Positions 36,304 through 48,035 of a stretch of 64,000 nt of DNA are shown here, piece by piece. The position numbers and the translations under genes are program-made. This DNA is from Streptomyces buecherae (lineage in GTDB: Bacteria > Actinomycetota > Actinomycetes > Streptomycetales > Streptomycetaceae), in contig NZ_CP060404.1 in assembly GCF_014295035.1 (NCBI RefSeq), forward strand, positions 6,240,501 through 6,304,500. Direction: 5' to 3'. Below the pieces are notes generated by a model. It did not search any database and was not told the DNA's origin. It saw nothing but the letters and a program-made list of their open reading frames with translations. How positions within the stretch are numbered: the stretch's first letter is position 1; each line of letters opens with the position of its first letter.

Positions 36304-36624
36304 GTTGGTGCTCCTTGTTTCGAAATGGGCCCCTTTAGCAGGATTAGCGCGGTATAAGTATGAGAAACGCCCAATAGTCGGCGTTCATCCGTTTGCTGCG
36401 CCGCCGCCGGAGACCGGAGTGCTCAGCCGGTCGGCGACCCGCTCCGATGGGCACAGCTTTCGGCCTACGTAGGGGAGTTGCTCGGAAAGCGCACCCCTCG
36501 CGTTCGGTTCCGGGCGGCCCTGGTCGACCCTCGTCAGTCCCGGTCGGTTCTCGTCGGCTCTGGCCCGTCTCCGCCGGCTCCGGTCGGTCGCGGGCGGTGA
36601 GCCTGGCGGACGGCGCCCGGAGCC
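36304..36624 (-). other. Intergenic region upstream of the lectin gene
   Basis: 321 bp between two minus-strand genes. The right-hand 250 bp is made of degenerate GGTCGG/CTC-type repeats with no gene. The 60 bp next to the lectin start is markedly A/T-richer (minus strand CATACTTATACCGCG) and probably contains its promoter. Confidence 0.5.
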
Positions 36625-37392
36625 TCAGTCGGTCAGTGCCGCGGCGGTGGCGCGGGCGAAGGCTTCCGGATTGTCCAGCATGATGTTGTGCCCGCAGTCC
36701 GGGACCGGGACGACGGCGACCCCGGCCGAGGTGAGTTCCGCGGCCCCGGGCAGCGGGCCGTCGGCCTCGGGCAGCAGGTAGGCGCGCGGGATCGGCAGGT
36801 CCCGCAGCAGCGCGCGCAGCGTGGGCTCGGTGCCGCGGGCGAGGTGGACCGCGCTGCGGTGCAGGGCGCGGCGGTCGGTCAGGCGCATGGTGGCCCACCA
36901 GTGCGCGCCGGCCCGCTCGCGCGCCTGCCGCCAGCCGCCCGCGAGGAAGTCCGCCTCGGAGTGTGCGGCGATGCCCGCGCTGCCCGCCGACGCCGGGTCG
37001 GGGGCGAGGGCATCGAGGTTGGCGTCGACCAGCACCAGGCGGGAGACCAGGTGCGGGTGGCGGGTCGCCAGGACGATGGCCACCGAGCCGCCCATGCTGT
37101 GCGCGACCAACTCCGCGCCGGCCACGCCGGCGTGGGTCAGCGTCGCGGCCAGCGCGTCGGCGTGCGACTCCAACGCGTAGTCGAAGCCCTGGGGCCGGTC
37201 GCTGAGGCCGTGCCCGAGCAGGTCGACGAGGAGCGAACGGTGGCCGGCCAGCAGCGGATGCGCCGCGCTCGCCGTGAAGTAGGCCGGCGACGAGGCGCCC
37301 AGGCCGTGGACGTAGACGCGCGCCGGCTGCCGTCCGGGCAACTCGACCCAGCGCATCCGGTCCCCCTCGGGCGTCACTGCTGCCTCACGCAC
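36625..37392 (-). CDS. Alpha/beta-fold hydrolase
   Basis: A 255-aa hydrolase. The oxyanion-hole HG is in VYVHGLGASSPAYF, the nucleophile elbow is AHSMGGS, an acid segment follows in VLVDANLD and ending regions, and the catalytic histidine is in PDCGHNIM. The GTG at 37392 has GAGGGA upstream at good spacing; the longer upstream frame is not native. No signal peptide. Substrate unknown. It is divergent from the PfkB kinase gene. Confidence 0.87.
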   Translation of the reverse strand: MREAAVTPEGDRMRWVELPGRQPARVYVHGLGASSPAYFTASAAHPLLAGHRSLLVDLLGHGLSDRPQGFDYALESHADALAATLTHAGVAGAELVAHSMGGSVAIVLATRHPHLVSRLVLVDANLDALAPDPASAGSAGIAAHSEADFLAGGWRQARERAGAHWWATMRLTDRRALHRSAVHLARGTEPTLRALLRDLPIPRAYLLPEADGPLPGAAELTSAGVAVVPVPDCGHNIMLDNPEAFARATAAALTD

Positions 37393-37662
37393 GGTCTGCT
37401 CCCTCGCGGCGGTGGACGATGGACGAAACGGACGGGGGAGAAGCGTAGACACCCGCGTTCCGCGCCCCCGCGCGGCCCCCTTCGCGCGGCGCCACGGTGA
37501 CCCGGAGCGCGGACCCGGGAGCCGCCCGGTCGGCCGGGTGCGTACGGGGCGATCGGGCACACTGGCCCCACTCGCACCGTCGGCGTACCCGCAGTACGGC
37601 AGGGCACCCGGGGCTGGGCCGTGCGAGGGCAGTACAGCGAGGTACGGCAAGGGAGCGACACC

Positions 37663-39144
37663 GTGACACGGCGAGACGGAGACGGCACCACCCGGGCGAA
37701 CGGCGACGACCGGGCCCGCCACGAGCCGCCGGCGCGGCCGGCGGAGGCCGGCGGGCCAGGCACGGCGCCCGGCGAGCGGGACGGCGGGGCGCGCACCGAG
37801 CCGCGCGCCGGGTCTCGGGCGGGCGAGGCGCGCGCCGAGCCGGGCCCCGGGGCGCGCGCCGGGCGGCCGGGAGCCGCGCACGGGGAGATGCCCGCCGGCG
37901 CACACCGGTGGACGCCGGCGGACGGCCCACGACCCGGGCCCGGATCCGAAGCGGGGGCCGGGGCCGGTCACCGGGAGGGGCGGGGGCCGCTCGGCGCGCC
38001 GGGCCTCGGGGAGGGCGGGGTGCGTCCGGTGCTCGACCCGTTGGCCGCCGTCCGCCGCCCCGACGACCCGGCCTGCGACGTCTACCTGACCGGCCCCGTC
38101 TTCCTCGACATCGTCTTCACCGGCCTCGACTCGGCCCCCGTACGCGGCACCGAGTCCTGGGCCCGGGGCATGGGCTCAAGCCCCGGCGGCGTGGCCAACA
38201 TGGCCACCGCGCTCGCCCGGCTCGGGCTGCGCACCTCGCTCGCCGCGGCCTTCGGCGACGACATGTACGGCGACTACTGCCGGGACGCCCTCGACCGTGG
38301 CGAGGGCATCGACCTGTCGCTGTCGCGCACGGTGCCGGGCTGGCACTCGCCGGTCACCGTCTCCATGGCGTACGAGGGCGAGCGCACGATGGTCTCGCAC
38401 GGGCACGAGGCGCCGCCGACGCGGGCGGGGGCGGCGGAGGGGGCGTTCGACGGGGAGCCCGCCCCGGAGTGTCCGCCGCCGGCGCGCGCCTGCGTGGCCT
38501 CGCTGGTGCCCGGCAGCCGCGAGGAGTGGATCGCGCACGCCGCGCGCCGGGGCAGTCGGATCTTCGCCGACGTGGGCTGGGACGACACCGGACGCTGGGA
38601 CCCGGCCGACCTCGCCGACCTGGAGCACTGCGAGGCGTTCCTGCCCAACGCCGTCGAGGCGATGCGCTACACGCGCACCGACTGCCCGCGCGCCGCGGCC
38701 CGCGCGCTGACCGAGAAGGTGCCGGTGGCCGTCGTGACGCTGGGTGCCGAGGGCGCGTACGCCGTGGACGGCCGCACCGGCGAGAGCGCCGAGGTGCCCG
38801 CGATCGCGGTCGAGGCGCTGGACCCGACCGGGGCCGGGGACGTCTTCGTGGCGGGGTTCATCACCGGCACTCTGGCCGGCTGGCCGCTCGCCGACCGGCT
38901 CGCCTTCGCCGGCCTGACCGCGGCCCTGTCGGTGCAGGAGTTCGGCGGATCGCTGTCCGCGCCGGGCTGGGTGGAGATCGCCGCCTGGTGGCAGCACGTG
39001 CGGGCCTTCGACGACCAGAGCCTGGTCGCGGGGCAGGGCAGCGCGCTGCGCCGGTACGCGTTCCTGGACGGCCTGCTGCCCTCCGCGCCCCGCCCCTGGC
39101 CGCTGCGCCGGGCGGTACCCACCATCGGCTTCCGGCAGTCCTGA
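37663..39144 (+). CDS. PfkB-family carbohydrate kinase with disordered N-terminal extension
   Basis: A 493-aa protein. The first 120 or so residues are low-complexity (Gly, Ala, Arg, Glu). The kinase starts near DPACDVYLTGPVFLDIVFTGL and carries GGVANMATALARLGLRTSLAAAFGDD (first PfkB signature region) and LDPTGAGDVFVAGF (second signature with the catalytic Asp). It phosphorylates a sugar or nucleoside; the substrate is not evident. The GTG at 37663 follows AGGGAG, but a start after the extension cannot be excluded. Confidence 0.83.
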   Translation: MTRRDGDGTTRANGDDRARHEPPARPAEAGGPGTAPGERDGGARTEPRAGSRAGEARAEPGPGARAGRPGAAHGEMPAGAHRWTPADGPRPGPGSEAGAGAGHREGRGPLGAPGLGEGGVRPVLDPLAAVRRPDDPACDVYLTGPVFLDIVFTGLDSAPVRGTESWARGMGSSPGGVANMATALARLGLRTSLAAAFGDDMYGDYCRDALDRGEGIDLSLSRTVPGWHSPVTVSMAYEGERTMVSHGHEAPPTRAGAAEGAFDGEPAPECPPPARACVASLVPGSREEWIAHAARRGSRIFADVGWDDTGRWDPADLADLEHCEAFLPNAVEAMRYTRTDCPRAAARALTEKVPVAVVTLGAEGAYAVDGRTGESAEVPAIAVEALDPTGAGDVFVAGFITGTLAGWPLADRLAFAGLTAALSVQEFGGSLSAPGWVEIAAWWQHVRAFDDQSLVAGQGSALRRYAFLDGLLPSAPRPWPLRRAVPTIGFRQS

Positions 39145-39501
39145 GCCGGCCCCCTCCCGACCCCGAACCGGCCCCCACCAAGCCCCGACACCGGCCGTGC
39201 CCCGACCCTGACCCGGTCCCGACCCTGATACGGGCCCTGGCGCGGCCCTGATCCAGCCCTCATGCCGCCCCGGCCCCGGCCGCGCGCCGGCCCTGAACTT
39301 CGCCCGGGGCCGACCCGGACGCCCACCCGCGCACCGACGTCCCCGTGGCCTCGCGCGCGGGCCGCGGGGACGTCGGTGCGCGTTCACGTCGTGGCAGGGT
39401 GCCGGGCACCGGCCGGCCGCGGCCCTCGATAAAAGGCTCTGGTCTTGTCGGTGCGGCGTCGTACGCTGGGTATCCCAAGCCGCTGAACCACGGAAAGAGG
39501 G
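39145..39501. other. Intergenic region between the PfkB kinase gene and phoH
   Basis: 357 bp with no gene. The left half is a degenerate CCCTGA/CCCCGA repeat tract (39150-39260). A strong terminator lies at 39329-39381. The right 100 bp must hold the phoH promoter. Confidence 0.55.
39329..39381 (+). terminator. Long hairpin terminator upstream of phoH
   Basis: A perfect 17-bp stem GCGCACCGACGTCCCCG / CGGGGACGTCGGTGCGC with a 19-nt loop, separating the PfkB kinase gene from phoH. Confidence 0.87.
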
Positions 39502-41628
<2,127 letters not shown>

Positions 41629-41731
41629 GCAGGCCATCGGCCGTGCCCGCGCCCGCCGCGACCCGGTGGTCGCGGCGTGGTGCGGCACGACGAGCTAACC
41701 GGCATCGGTAATCGGAGAGATCAACAGCCCC

Positions 41732-42229
41732 ATGGCGATCGACGTCAACAACGAATCCGGCACGGACATCGACGAACAGGCGGTGCTGGACGTCGCCCGG
41801 TACGCCCTGGCCCGGATGCGCATCCACCCGCTTTCCGAGCTCTCGATCATCGTCATCGACGCCGACGCCATGGAGCAGCTCCACCTCCAGTGGATGGACC
41901 TGCCAGGCCCCACCGACGTCATGTCCTTCCCGATGGACGAGCTGCGCCCGCCGGGCAAGGACGACGACGAGCCGCCCCAGGGCCTGCTCGGCGACATCGT
42001 GCTCTGCCCCGAGGTGGCGAAACAGCAGGGCGCCCAGGCGCCGACACAGCACTCGATGGACGAGGAACTCCAGTTGCTCACCGTGCACGGCTGCCTGCAC
42101 CTGCTCGGCTACGACCACGAGGAGCCGGACGAGCGGGCCGAGATGTTCGCCCTCCAGAAGGCGATCGTGGACGGCTGGCGGGCCGAGCGCGGCATGACGG
42201 GCCCGTCGCCGGCCCCCACCACCAGGTGA
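41732..42229 (+). CDS. ybeY: Endoribonuclease YbeY, rRNA maturation factor
   Basis: A 165-aa zinc-dependent RNase for 16S rRNA 3' processing and ribosome quality control. The metal motif is H119-GCL-H123-LLGYD-H129, preceded by LPGPTDVMSFPMDE and LLGDIVLCPEVA. It follows phoH by about 100 bp in the conserved phoH-ybeY-hemolysin order. Confidence 0.95.
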   Translation: MAIDVNNESGTDIDEQAVLDVARYALARMRIHPLSELSIIVIDADAMEQLHLQWMDLPGPTDVMSFPMDELRPPGKDDDEPPQGLLGDIVLCPEVAKQQGAQAPTQHSMDEELQLLTVHGCLHLLGYDHEEPDERAEMFALQKAIVDGWRAERGMTGPSPAPTTR

Positions 42230-42239
42230 GCGCCGCCTG

Positions 42240-43583
42240 ATGACCGCACAACTGATCACCTCGGCCGTCCTCCTGGTCGTCGTCGCCTGGCTGGCCGCCT
42301 GCGCGGAGGCCGGCCTGGCGCGCACGACGCGCTTCCGCGCACAGGAGGCGGTGCGTTCGGGACGGCGCGGCAGCGCCAAGCTGATGGCCGTCGCCGAGGA
42401 CCCCACCCGCTACCTCAACGTGGCACTGCTGGTCCGGGTGGCCTGCGAGGTCGCGGCCGGCGCCGTCGTCACCTACGTGTGCGTGCGGGTGTACGACGAG
42501 ACCTGGGAGGCGCTGGCCATCGCGATCGGCGTGATGGTCCTCGTCTCCTACGTCGCGGTCGGCGTGTCGCCCCGTACGATCGGCCGGCAGCACCCGCTCA
42601 ACACGGCCACGGCCGCCGCCTACGTGCTGCTGCCGCTGGCCCGCGTGATGGGCCCCATCCCGCAACTCCTCATCCTCATCGGCAACGCCCTCACCCCCGG
42701 CAAGGGCTTCCGCAAGGGCCCCTTCGCCTCCGAGGCCGAGCTGCGCGCCATGGTGGACCTCGCCGAGCAGGAGTCGCTGATCGAGGACGACGAGCGCCGC
42801 ATGGTGCACTCCGTCTTCGAGCTGGGGGACACGCTGGTGCGCGAGGTGATGGTGCCGCGCACCGACCTGGTCGCCATCGAGCGCTTCAAGACCATCCGGC
42901 AGGCCCTGACCCTCGCGCTGCGCTCCGGGTTCTCCCGCATCCCGGTCACCGGGGACAGCGAGGACGACGTGGTCGGCATCGTCTACCTCAAGGACCTCGC
43001 CCGTAAGACGCACGTCAACCGGGACTCCGAGAGCGACCTGGTCTCCACCGCCATGCGTCCGGCGACGTTCGTGCCCGACACGAAGAACGCGGGCGACCTG
43101 CTGCGCGAGATGCAGCAGGAGCGCAACCACGTGGCCGTCGTCATCGACGAGTACGGCGGCACGGCCGGCATCGTCACCATCGAGGACATCCTGGAGGAGA
43201 TCGTCGGCGAGATCACCGACGAGTACGACCGCGAGCTGCCGCCCGTCGAGAGCCTCGGCGAGGACCGCTACCGCGTCACCGCCCGCCTCGACATCGGCAC
43301 CCTCGGCGAGCTGTACGGGCTGCGCCTGAACGACGAGGACGTGGAGACCGTCGGCGGGCTGCTGGCCAAGTCGCTCGGCCGGGTGCCCATCGCCGGCGCG
43401 GTGGCCGACGTCGACCTGAGCGAGGACGCCACCGACCCGGACCTGACGGCCCTGCGCCTGACCGCCGAGTCCTCGGCCGGCCGGCGCAACCGCATCCTGA
43501 CGGTCCTGGTCGAGCCCGTACGCGAGACGGGCGACCCGGCGGAGCCGGAGGCGGCAACCCGGGGCGCGGAAGCGGACCGCTAG
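42240..43583 (+). CDS. CNNM/CBS-domain membrane protein (HlyC/CorC family)
   Basis: A 447-aa protein. It has an N-terminal CNNM (DUF21) membrane domain (LITSAVLLVVVAWLAACAEAGLART, then AIAIGVMVLVSYVAVGVSPRTIG), a CBS pair (VREVMVPRTDLVAI, FSRIPVTGDSEDDVVGIVYLKDL, HVAVVIDEYGGTAGIVTIEDILEEIVGEI) and a CorC transporter-associated domain at the end. Family members act in magnesium or cobalt homeostasis. The start lies 10 bp after ybeY, so it is in the same operon. Confidence 0.92.
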   Translation: MTAQLITSAVLLVVVAWLAACAEAGLARTTRFRAQEAVRSGRRGSAKLMAVAEDPTRYLNVALLVRVACEVAAGAVVTYVCVRVYDETWEALAIAIGVMVLVSYVAVGVSPRTIGRQHPLNTATAAAYVLLPLARVMGPIPQLLILIGNALTPGKGFRKGPFASEAELRAMVDLAEQESLIEDDERRMVHSVFELGDTLVREVMVPRTDLVAIERFKTIRQALTLALRSGFSRIPVTGDSEDDVVGIVYLKDLARKTHVNRDSESDLVSTAMRPATFVPDTKNAGDLLREMQQERNHVAVVIDEYGGTAGIVTIEDILEEIVGEITDEYDRELPPVESLGEDRYRVTARLDIGTLGELYGLRLNDEDVETVGGLLAKSLGRVPIAGAVADVDLSEDATDPDLTALRLTAESSAGRRNRILTVLVEPVRETGDPAEPEAATRGAEADR

Positions 43584-43592
43584 CCGCGCGGC

Positions 43593-43612
43593 CCTCGGGG
43601 CCTGCCCCGAGG
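43593..43612. terminator. Bidirectional hairpin between convergent genes
   Basis: CCTCGGGG-cctg-CCCCGAGG, 10 bp after the CNNM gene stop and between it and the convergent LuxR gene; GCTTTC follows on the plus strand. Confidence 0.75.
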
Positions 43613-43643
43613 CGTCGCTTTCCCGCCCCCGGCCCTGGCCCCG

Positions 43644-46600
43644 TCACGGGTCCAAGGCGGTCAGTTCGCGCAGCTCGGTGCGGGAGGTGACGCCCAGCTT
43701 GGGGAAGATCTTGTACAGGTGGTAGCCGACCGTACGCGGGCTCACGGTCAGCCTGGCCGCGATCTCGCGGTTGGTCAGCCCGCGCGCGGCGAGCCGCGCC
43801 ACCTGGCGTTCCTGCTCGGTCAGCCGGTCCGGCGCGTCGTCGGCCCGTCGCCGCGCCGAGCCGCCCGCCGCGCGGAGTTGACCGAGGGCGCGGTCGCGCC
43901 AGACCACGGCGCCGAGCCCGTCGAAGAGGTCCGCCGCCTCCCGCAGCGCCGCCCGCGCCTCGCTCGGCCGGCGCGTGCGCCGCAGGTGCTCGCCGCGCGC
44001 GAGAGCGTACCGAGCCCGGACGAACGGCTGGCCGCCGGCCGCGTCGCTCGCGCCGGGCGGCCGGCTGGCGTCGCCTATGTCGGCCGGGGACCTCGCGGCG
44101 GCGCCCTCGTACGCTTCCTGCGACTGCGACTGCGACTGCGACTGCGACTGCGACTGCGACTGCGACTGCGACCCGGACCCGGCGTCGCCGGTCGCGGGTT
44201 CGGCCGGGGCGGGGGCCAGCAGCCGGCAGCGGTCGGCGTCCACCCACGCCCACGGCATCCCGCTGGTCTCGGCCCAGGCGGCGAATCGCGCCGCGACCCG
44301 ACGCGCGCCGGCCGGCTCACTCGTCGCCCGGTACGCCTCCACGAGGTCGGCGCTGGAGCGGCGGGCGATGCGCGGATGCGCGTACGGGGAGCCGGGGCGG
44401 TGCACGTCGGACAGGTGCTCGCGGGCCTCGGCGTACCCGCCGCGGGCCAACGCCGCCTGGGCCAGGGCCCAGCGGGCCTCGGCCGCGGCGGCGCGGTTGC
44501 GCGACGGCAGGGCCAGGGCCGTCGCCGCCCGGGCGTGCGCGTGGCAGGCGTCCTCGTCACCGCGCAGCGCCGCGAACCGGGCGAGCACGGCGAGCGCGTC
44601 GGCGCGACGTACCGGCTGGTCCGCGTCCCGGCTCAGCCGCACCGCCTCCGTCGCGTGCTCCACCCCCTCCTCGGTGAGGCCCAGTTCGTAGGCCAGGCCC
44701 GCGCTCCACACCAGCGGCAGGGCGAGCAGCGCCAGGGTTCCCGAGGCCCGCAGCGCGGCGCACGCCTGGGTGGCGAACCCCCGCACCCGGCGCGGGTGCG
44801 GCCCGTCGCGGGTGATGGCCAGCGGCCACAACCAGCGGTGCACGCTGCTGGTGCCCAACTCCTCCGGCGCCCGGCGCAGGATCTCCCACGGGTCGATGCC
44901 GGTGGCCTCGGCGTCCCCGGCGAGCGAGGCGGCGAGCCACCGCCCGTACCGCTGGTACCGGGGCGCTCCGTCGAGCCCGGCGATCCGCAGCGCGGCGGTG
45001 CGCGCCGGCGCGTCGAGCCCGGCGTGCTCGGCCGCGTCGCACGCCATGAACAGCAGCGCGGCGGCGTGCGGCGCCGAGTGTGTGACCAGCGCGTCGGCGC
45101 CACGGGACAGCTCCTCGTACGCCGCGTCCTGCGGCCCGCTCGCGTGTGCCAGCAGGCCGCTGAGGCGGGCGAGGGCGACCGGGGGCGCGGGGTGGGCCGC
45201 GTCGTGCGGGCCGGCGGCTCCGGCGCGCGACGCGTCCGCCGGAAGGGCGTGGGAGGCCGTGGCCCGCGCGGAGAGTTCGCGCGCGGCCTCCGTACGGCCC
45301 GACTTCCACGCCGCGTGCGCCGCCTCCGCGAGCCGCCGCAGCCGCCCCTGCGGGCTCTCGCTGAGGTCGGCGGCGCGGCTGAGCGCCGCCGCGACGGCGG
45401 CGAGCCCGCCGCGCTCGGCGAGTTCCCCGGCCCCCCGTTCCAGCGCGGCGGCCACCTCCTCGTCGGGCCCGGTGCTGGCCAGGGCGCGGTGCCAGACGGC
45501 GATGTGGCCGGCGCCGGGCGCCGCGAGTGGGCCGGGGGCGGCGCCGGAGGCAGTGGGCGGGGTGGGGGTGGTGGGATGCGGCGCCGGCGCGGCGGTGGGG
45601 CGCGCGGCGCGTTCCTCCCACTCCTCGGCGAGCGCCAGGTGCGCCGCCCCGCGTTCCAGGAACGGCGCGTCCGCGTACACCGCGGAGCGCACCAGGGGGT
45701 GCCGGAAGCGCAGTTCGGGCCCGCTGACGTGCAACAGGCCGGCCCGTTCGGCGACGTCGAGCGCGCCCGCCGGAACCCGCAGCCTGGCGGCGGCGCCCAG
45801 CACGACGTCGGTGCGCCCGCGCTCGTCGGCCGCTGCGACCAGCAGCAGCGTGCGCGCCGGCGCGGGCAGGCGGCGTACCCGGCCGGTGAACGCGGCCCGC
45901 AGCCGCGCACCGAGCGGCGGCCCGGCGGGCAACGGGGCGCCGTCGACCAAGGGTTCGCCGCCCGGGCCCGATCCGGGCCCCGGATCGGTCGGCGACCGCG
46001 CGGCGTGCGGTGCGGAGAACTCGAGGAGGGCCAGCGGGTTGCCGCCCGTCGCGGCGTGCAGCGCGGCCGGGTCCGGGCCGCCCGACGCCCCGCCACGGTC
46101 GGCCAACAGCGCCCCGACGGCCTCGACGGACAGCCCGCGCAGCCGCAGCGTGGGCAGATCGCGTACGAGGCCGCCACCGCCCAGGCCACTGCCCACGCCT
46201 CCACCCACGCCACCGCCCCCGGCCGACCCGCCCTCACCCCCCGCCGCGTCCCCGCCCCGTTCGGAGCCGTCCCCGTTCCGTACCGAGCCGTCCTCGTCCC
46301 ATCCGGACCCCGCCTCGCCGCGTGGGTAGCCCTCCGTATCCCGTACCGGGCCGTCCTCGTCCCGTACGGCGATCAGCGCGGCGACGCCGGCGCGCAGAGT
46401 GGTGAGCCGGCGCGCGGCGAACAGCACGGCGGTCTGGGTGGCCGGGTCGAGCCACTGGAAGTCGTCCACCAGGAGGAGCAACGGCCGCTCGCGCGCGGCC
46501 CGTTCGATGAGGGCCAGGGTGGCGGTGCACACCAGGAGGTCCGTGGCGCGGTGCGCGGCCAGCCCGAGGGCGCCGTGCAGGGCGGCGGTCTGTGCGGCCG

Positions 46601-46892
46601 GTAGGCCGGCGGCGCGGTCGAGGACCGGCGCGAGCAGTTGCTGGAGGCCGCCGAAGCCCAGCGTGACCTCGGACTCGACGCCCGCGCAGCGCAGCACGGT
46701 GAGGCCGGACCCCGGGGCCTCCGCGCGCCGGTGCGCGTCCGCGAGGAGCGCGCTCTTCCCGATGCCGGCCTCGCCCCGTACGAGCAGCGCGCGCCCCCGA
46801 CCCGCGAGCGCCTCGTCGAGCACCCGGCGCACGGCCGCGCGCTCGGCGTCGCGCCCGTGCAGCCGCGCCCCCGCCCCCTGTGGGTCATCCAT
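43644..46892 (-). CDS. Large ATP-binding LuxR-family (LAL) transcriptional regulator
   Basis: A 1,082-aa regulator. The N-terminal AAA/STAND-like ATPase has Walker A VRGEAGIGKSALL and Walker B PLLLLVDDFQWLDPAT. The long middle contains TPR-like helical repeats, and the C-terminal LuxR helix-turn-helix is LTEQERQVARLAARGLTNREIAARLTVSPRTVGYHLYKIFPKLGV. Unusual inserts are a Gly/Asp-rich tract inside the ATPase domain (DEDGSVRNGDGSERGG, then GGGVGGGVGSGLGGGG) and a nine-fold Ser-Gln repeat at residues 908-925. LAL proteins are often pathway-specific activators. The divergent dehydrogenase gene is the obvious nearby target, by inference. Confidence 0.9.
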   Translation of the reverse strand: MDDPQGAGARLHGRDAERAAVRRVLDEALAGRGRALLVRGEAGIGKSALLADAHRRAEAPGSGLTVLRCAGVESEVTLGFGGLQQLLAPVLDRAAGLPAAQTAALHGALGLAAHRATDLLVCTATLALIERAARERPLLLLVDDFQWLDPATQTAVLFAARRLTTLRAGVAALIAVRDEDGPVRDTEGYPRGEAGSGWDEDGSVRNGDGSERGGDAAGGEGGSAGGGGVGGGVGSGLGGGGLVRDLPTLRLRGLSVEAVGALLADRGGASGGPDPAALHAATGGNPLALLEFSAPHAARSPTDPGPGSGPGGEPLVDGAPLPAGPPLGARLRAAFTGRVRRLPAPARTLLLVAAADERGRTDVVLGAAARLRVPAGALDVAERAGLLHVSGPELRFRHPLVRSAVYADAPFLERGAAHLALAEEWEERAARPTAAPAPHPTTPTPPTASGAAPGPLAAPGAGHIAVWHRALASTGPDEEVAAALERGAGELAERGGLAAVAAALSRAADLSESPQGRLRRLAEAAHAAWKSGRTEAARELSARATASHALPADASRAGAAGPHDAAHPAPPVALARLSGLLAHASGPQDAAYEELSRGADALVTHSAPHAAALLFMACDAAEHAGLDAPARTAALRIAGLDGAPRYQRYGRWLAASLAGDAEATGIDPWEILRRAPEELGTSSVHRWLWPLAITRDGPHPRRVRGFATQACAALRASGTLALLALPLVWSAGLAYELGLTEEGVEHATEAVRLSRDADQPVRRADALAVLARFAALRGDEDACHAHARAATALALPSRNRAAAAEARWALAQAALARGGYAEAREHLSDVHRPGSPYAHPRIARRSSADLVEAYRATSEPAGARRVAARFAAWAETSGMPWAWVDADRCRLLAPAPAEPATGDAGSGSQSQSQSQSQSQSQSQSQEAYEGAAARSPADIGDASRPPGASDAAGGQPFVRARYALARGEHLRRTRRPSEARAALREAADLFDGLGAVVWRDRALGQLRAAGGSARRRADDAPDRLTEQERQVARLAARGLTNREIAARLTVSPRTVGYHLYKIFPKLGVTSRTELRELTALDP
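44118..44171. repeat. Hexanucleotide microsatellite (CTGCGA)9
   Basis: Nine perfect tandem copies of CTGCGA (54 bp), encoding Ser-Gln repeats on the minus strand inside the LAL regulator. Changes in copy number keep the frame and would lengthen or shorten the linker. Confidence 0.95.
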
Positions 46893-47035
46893 GGCCAGAG
46901 GCTAACCGGCGCCCCGACCAGTCGATGTGACAGATGCCCGGGCCCGGGGCCGCGCCGGATGCTCGAAGCGGCACATCGGCGCGGCCGTACGGGCGCCGCG
47001 CGAGGCCGAGTCATCAGAGCGAAGGAGCCGGACAC
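46893..47035. promoter_or_regulatory. Divergent promoter region of the LAL regulator and dehydrogenase genes
   Basis: A 143-bp divergent gap with GAAGGAG as ribosome-binding site of the dehydrogenase. It probably contains both promoters and a LuxR site, but no clear inverted repeat was seen. Confidence 0.4.
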
Positions 47036-48019
47036 GTGAACACCACACCGCCCACGGACCAGCCCGCACCGCGCCGCCGGGGCGTCCTCGCGGGCGTCAT
47101 CGCCGGGGCCGCGGGCGCGGCCGGGCTGACCGCGACGGGCGCCTCGCCCGCCGCCGCTGCCGGCCGCACCAGCCGGGGCAAGGGACGAGCCGGGGCGGGT
47201 GCCGGGCGCGGGTTCGCCGGCAAGGTCGTCCTCATCACGGGCGCCACCTCCGGGATCGGCCGCGCCACCGCCAAGGCGTTCGCCGCCGAGGGCGCGAGGG
47301 TCGGCTTCTGCGGACGGCGGAGCGAACTCGGCCGCACCGTGGAGCGCGAGATCCGCGCCGCCGGCGGCGAGGCCAGCTACCTGCGGGCCGACGTGCGCGA
47401 GGCCGACCAGGTCGAGGCGTTCGTGAACGGGGTCGTGGGGCGGTACGGCGGCCTCGACATCGCGTTCGCCAACGCGGGCGTCGAGTTCTCCCGGCCGCTG
47501 CACGAGACGACCGTCGCCCAGTGGGACGACATCACCCGCACCAACGAGCGGGGTGTCTTCCTCGCCATGAAGTACGCGATACCCCACCTCATCAAGCGCG
47601 GCGGCGGCGTCATCGTGTGCACCTCCTCCAGCGGCGCCGAGCGCGCCCGCCCCGCCCACGCCGGCTACTGCGCCAGCAAGCGGGGCGTCGAGGGCATCGT
47701 GAAGTCGGCCGCGCTGGACTACGGGGCGCACGGCATCCGGGTCAACGCCGTCCTGCCCGGCACCACCGACACCCCCCTGGTGCGCCCGCCCGGGCTGAGC
47801 GACGAGATGTGGGCGTCGTTCAAGAAGGCGTGGGGGCCGCTCAACGTCCCGGGGCTGCGCCGGATGGCCGAGCCGACCGAGATCGCGGACGCCGTCCTGG
47901 CCCTGGCCTCCGACCAGTTCGCGTTCATGACCGGCGCCTCGGTGACGGTGGACGGCGGCAGCACCGCCGGCGGTGCGATGGTCTGGCCGGAGGGCTTCCC
48001 GAAGCCGCCCGGACAGTAG
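47036..48019 (+). CDS. Short-chain dehydrogenase/reductase with Tat-type signal
   Basis: A 327-aa classical SDR. The N-terminus has a twin-arginine-like signal (PAPRRRGVLAGVIAGAAGAAGLTATGASPAAAA). The Rossmann motif is TGATSGIG, the NAG-type motif is ANAG, and the catalytic residues are the serine in CTSSSGAER and Y-CAS-K in GYCASKRG. The end TGASVTVDGG is typical. Export of a folded, cofactor-loaded enzyme by Tat is plausible but unusual for SDRs. Start GTG at 47036. The substrate is unknown; the divergent LAL gene may control it. Confidence 0.88.
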   Translation: MNTTPPTDQPAPRRRGVLAGVIAGAAGAAGLTATGASPAAAAGRTSRGKGRAGAGAGRGFAGKVVLITGATSGIGRATAKAFAAEGARVGFCGRRSELGRTVEREIRAAGGEASYLRADVREADQVEAFVNGVVGRYGGLDIAFANAGVEFSRPLHETTVAQWDDITRTNERGVFLAMKYAIPHLIKRGGGVIVCTSSSGAERARPAHAGYCASKRGVEGIVKSAALDYGAHGIRVNAVLPGTTDTPLVRPPGLSDEMWASFKKAWGPLNVPGLRRMAEPTEIADAVLALASDQFAFMTGASVTVDGGSTAGGAMVWPEGFPKPPGQ

Positions 48020-48035
48020 CCGCCGCGCGCCGACG

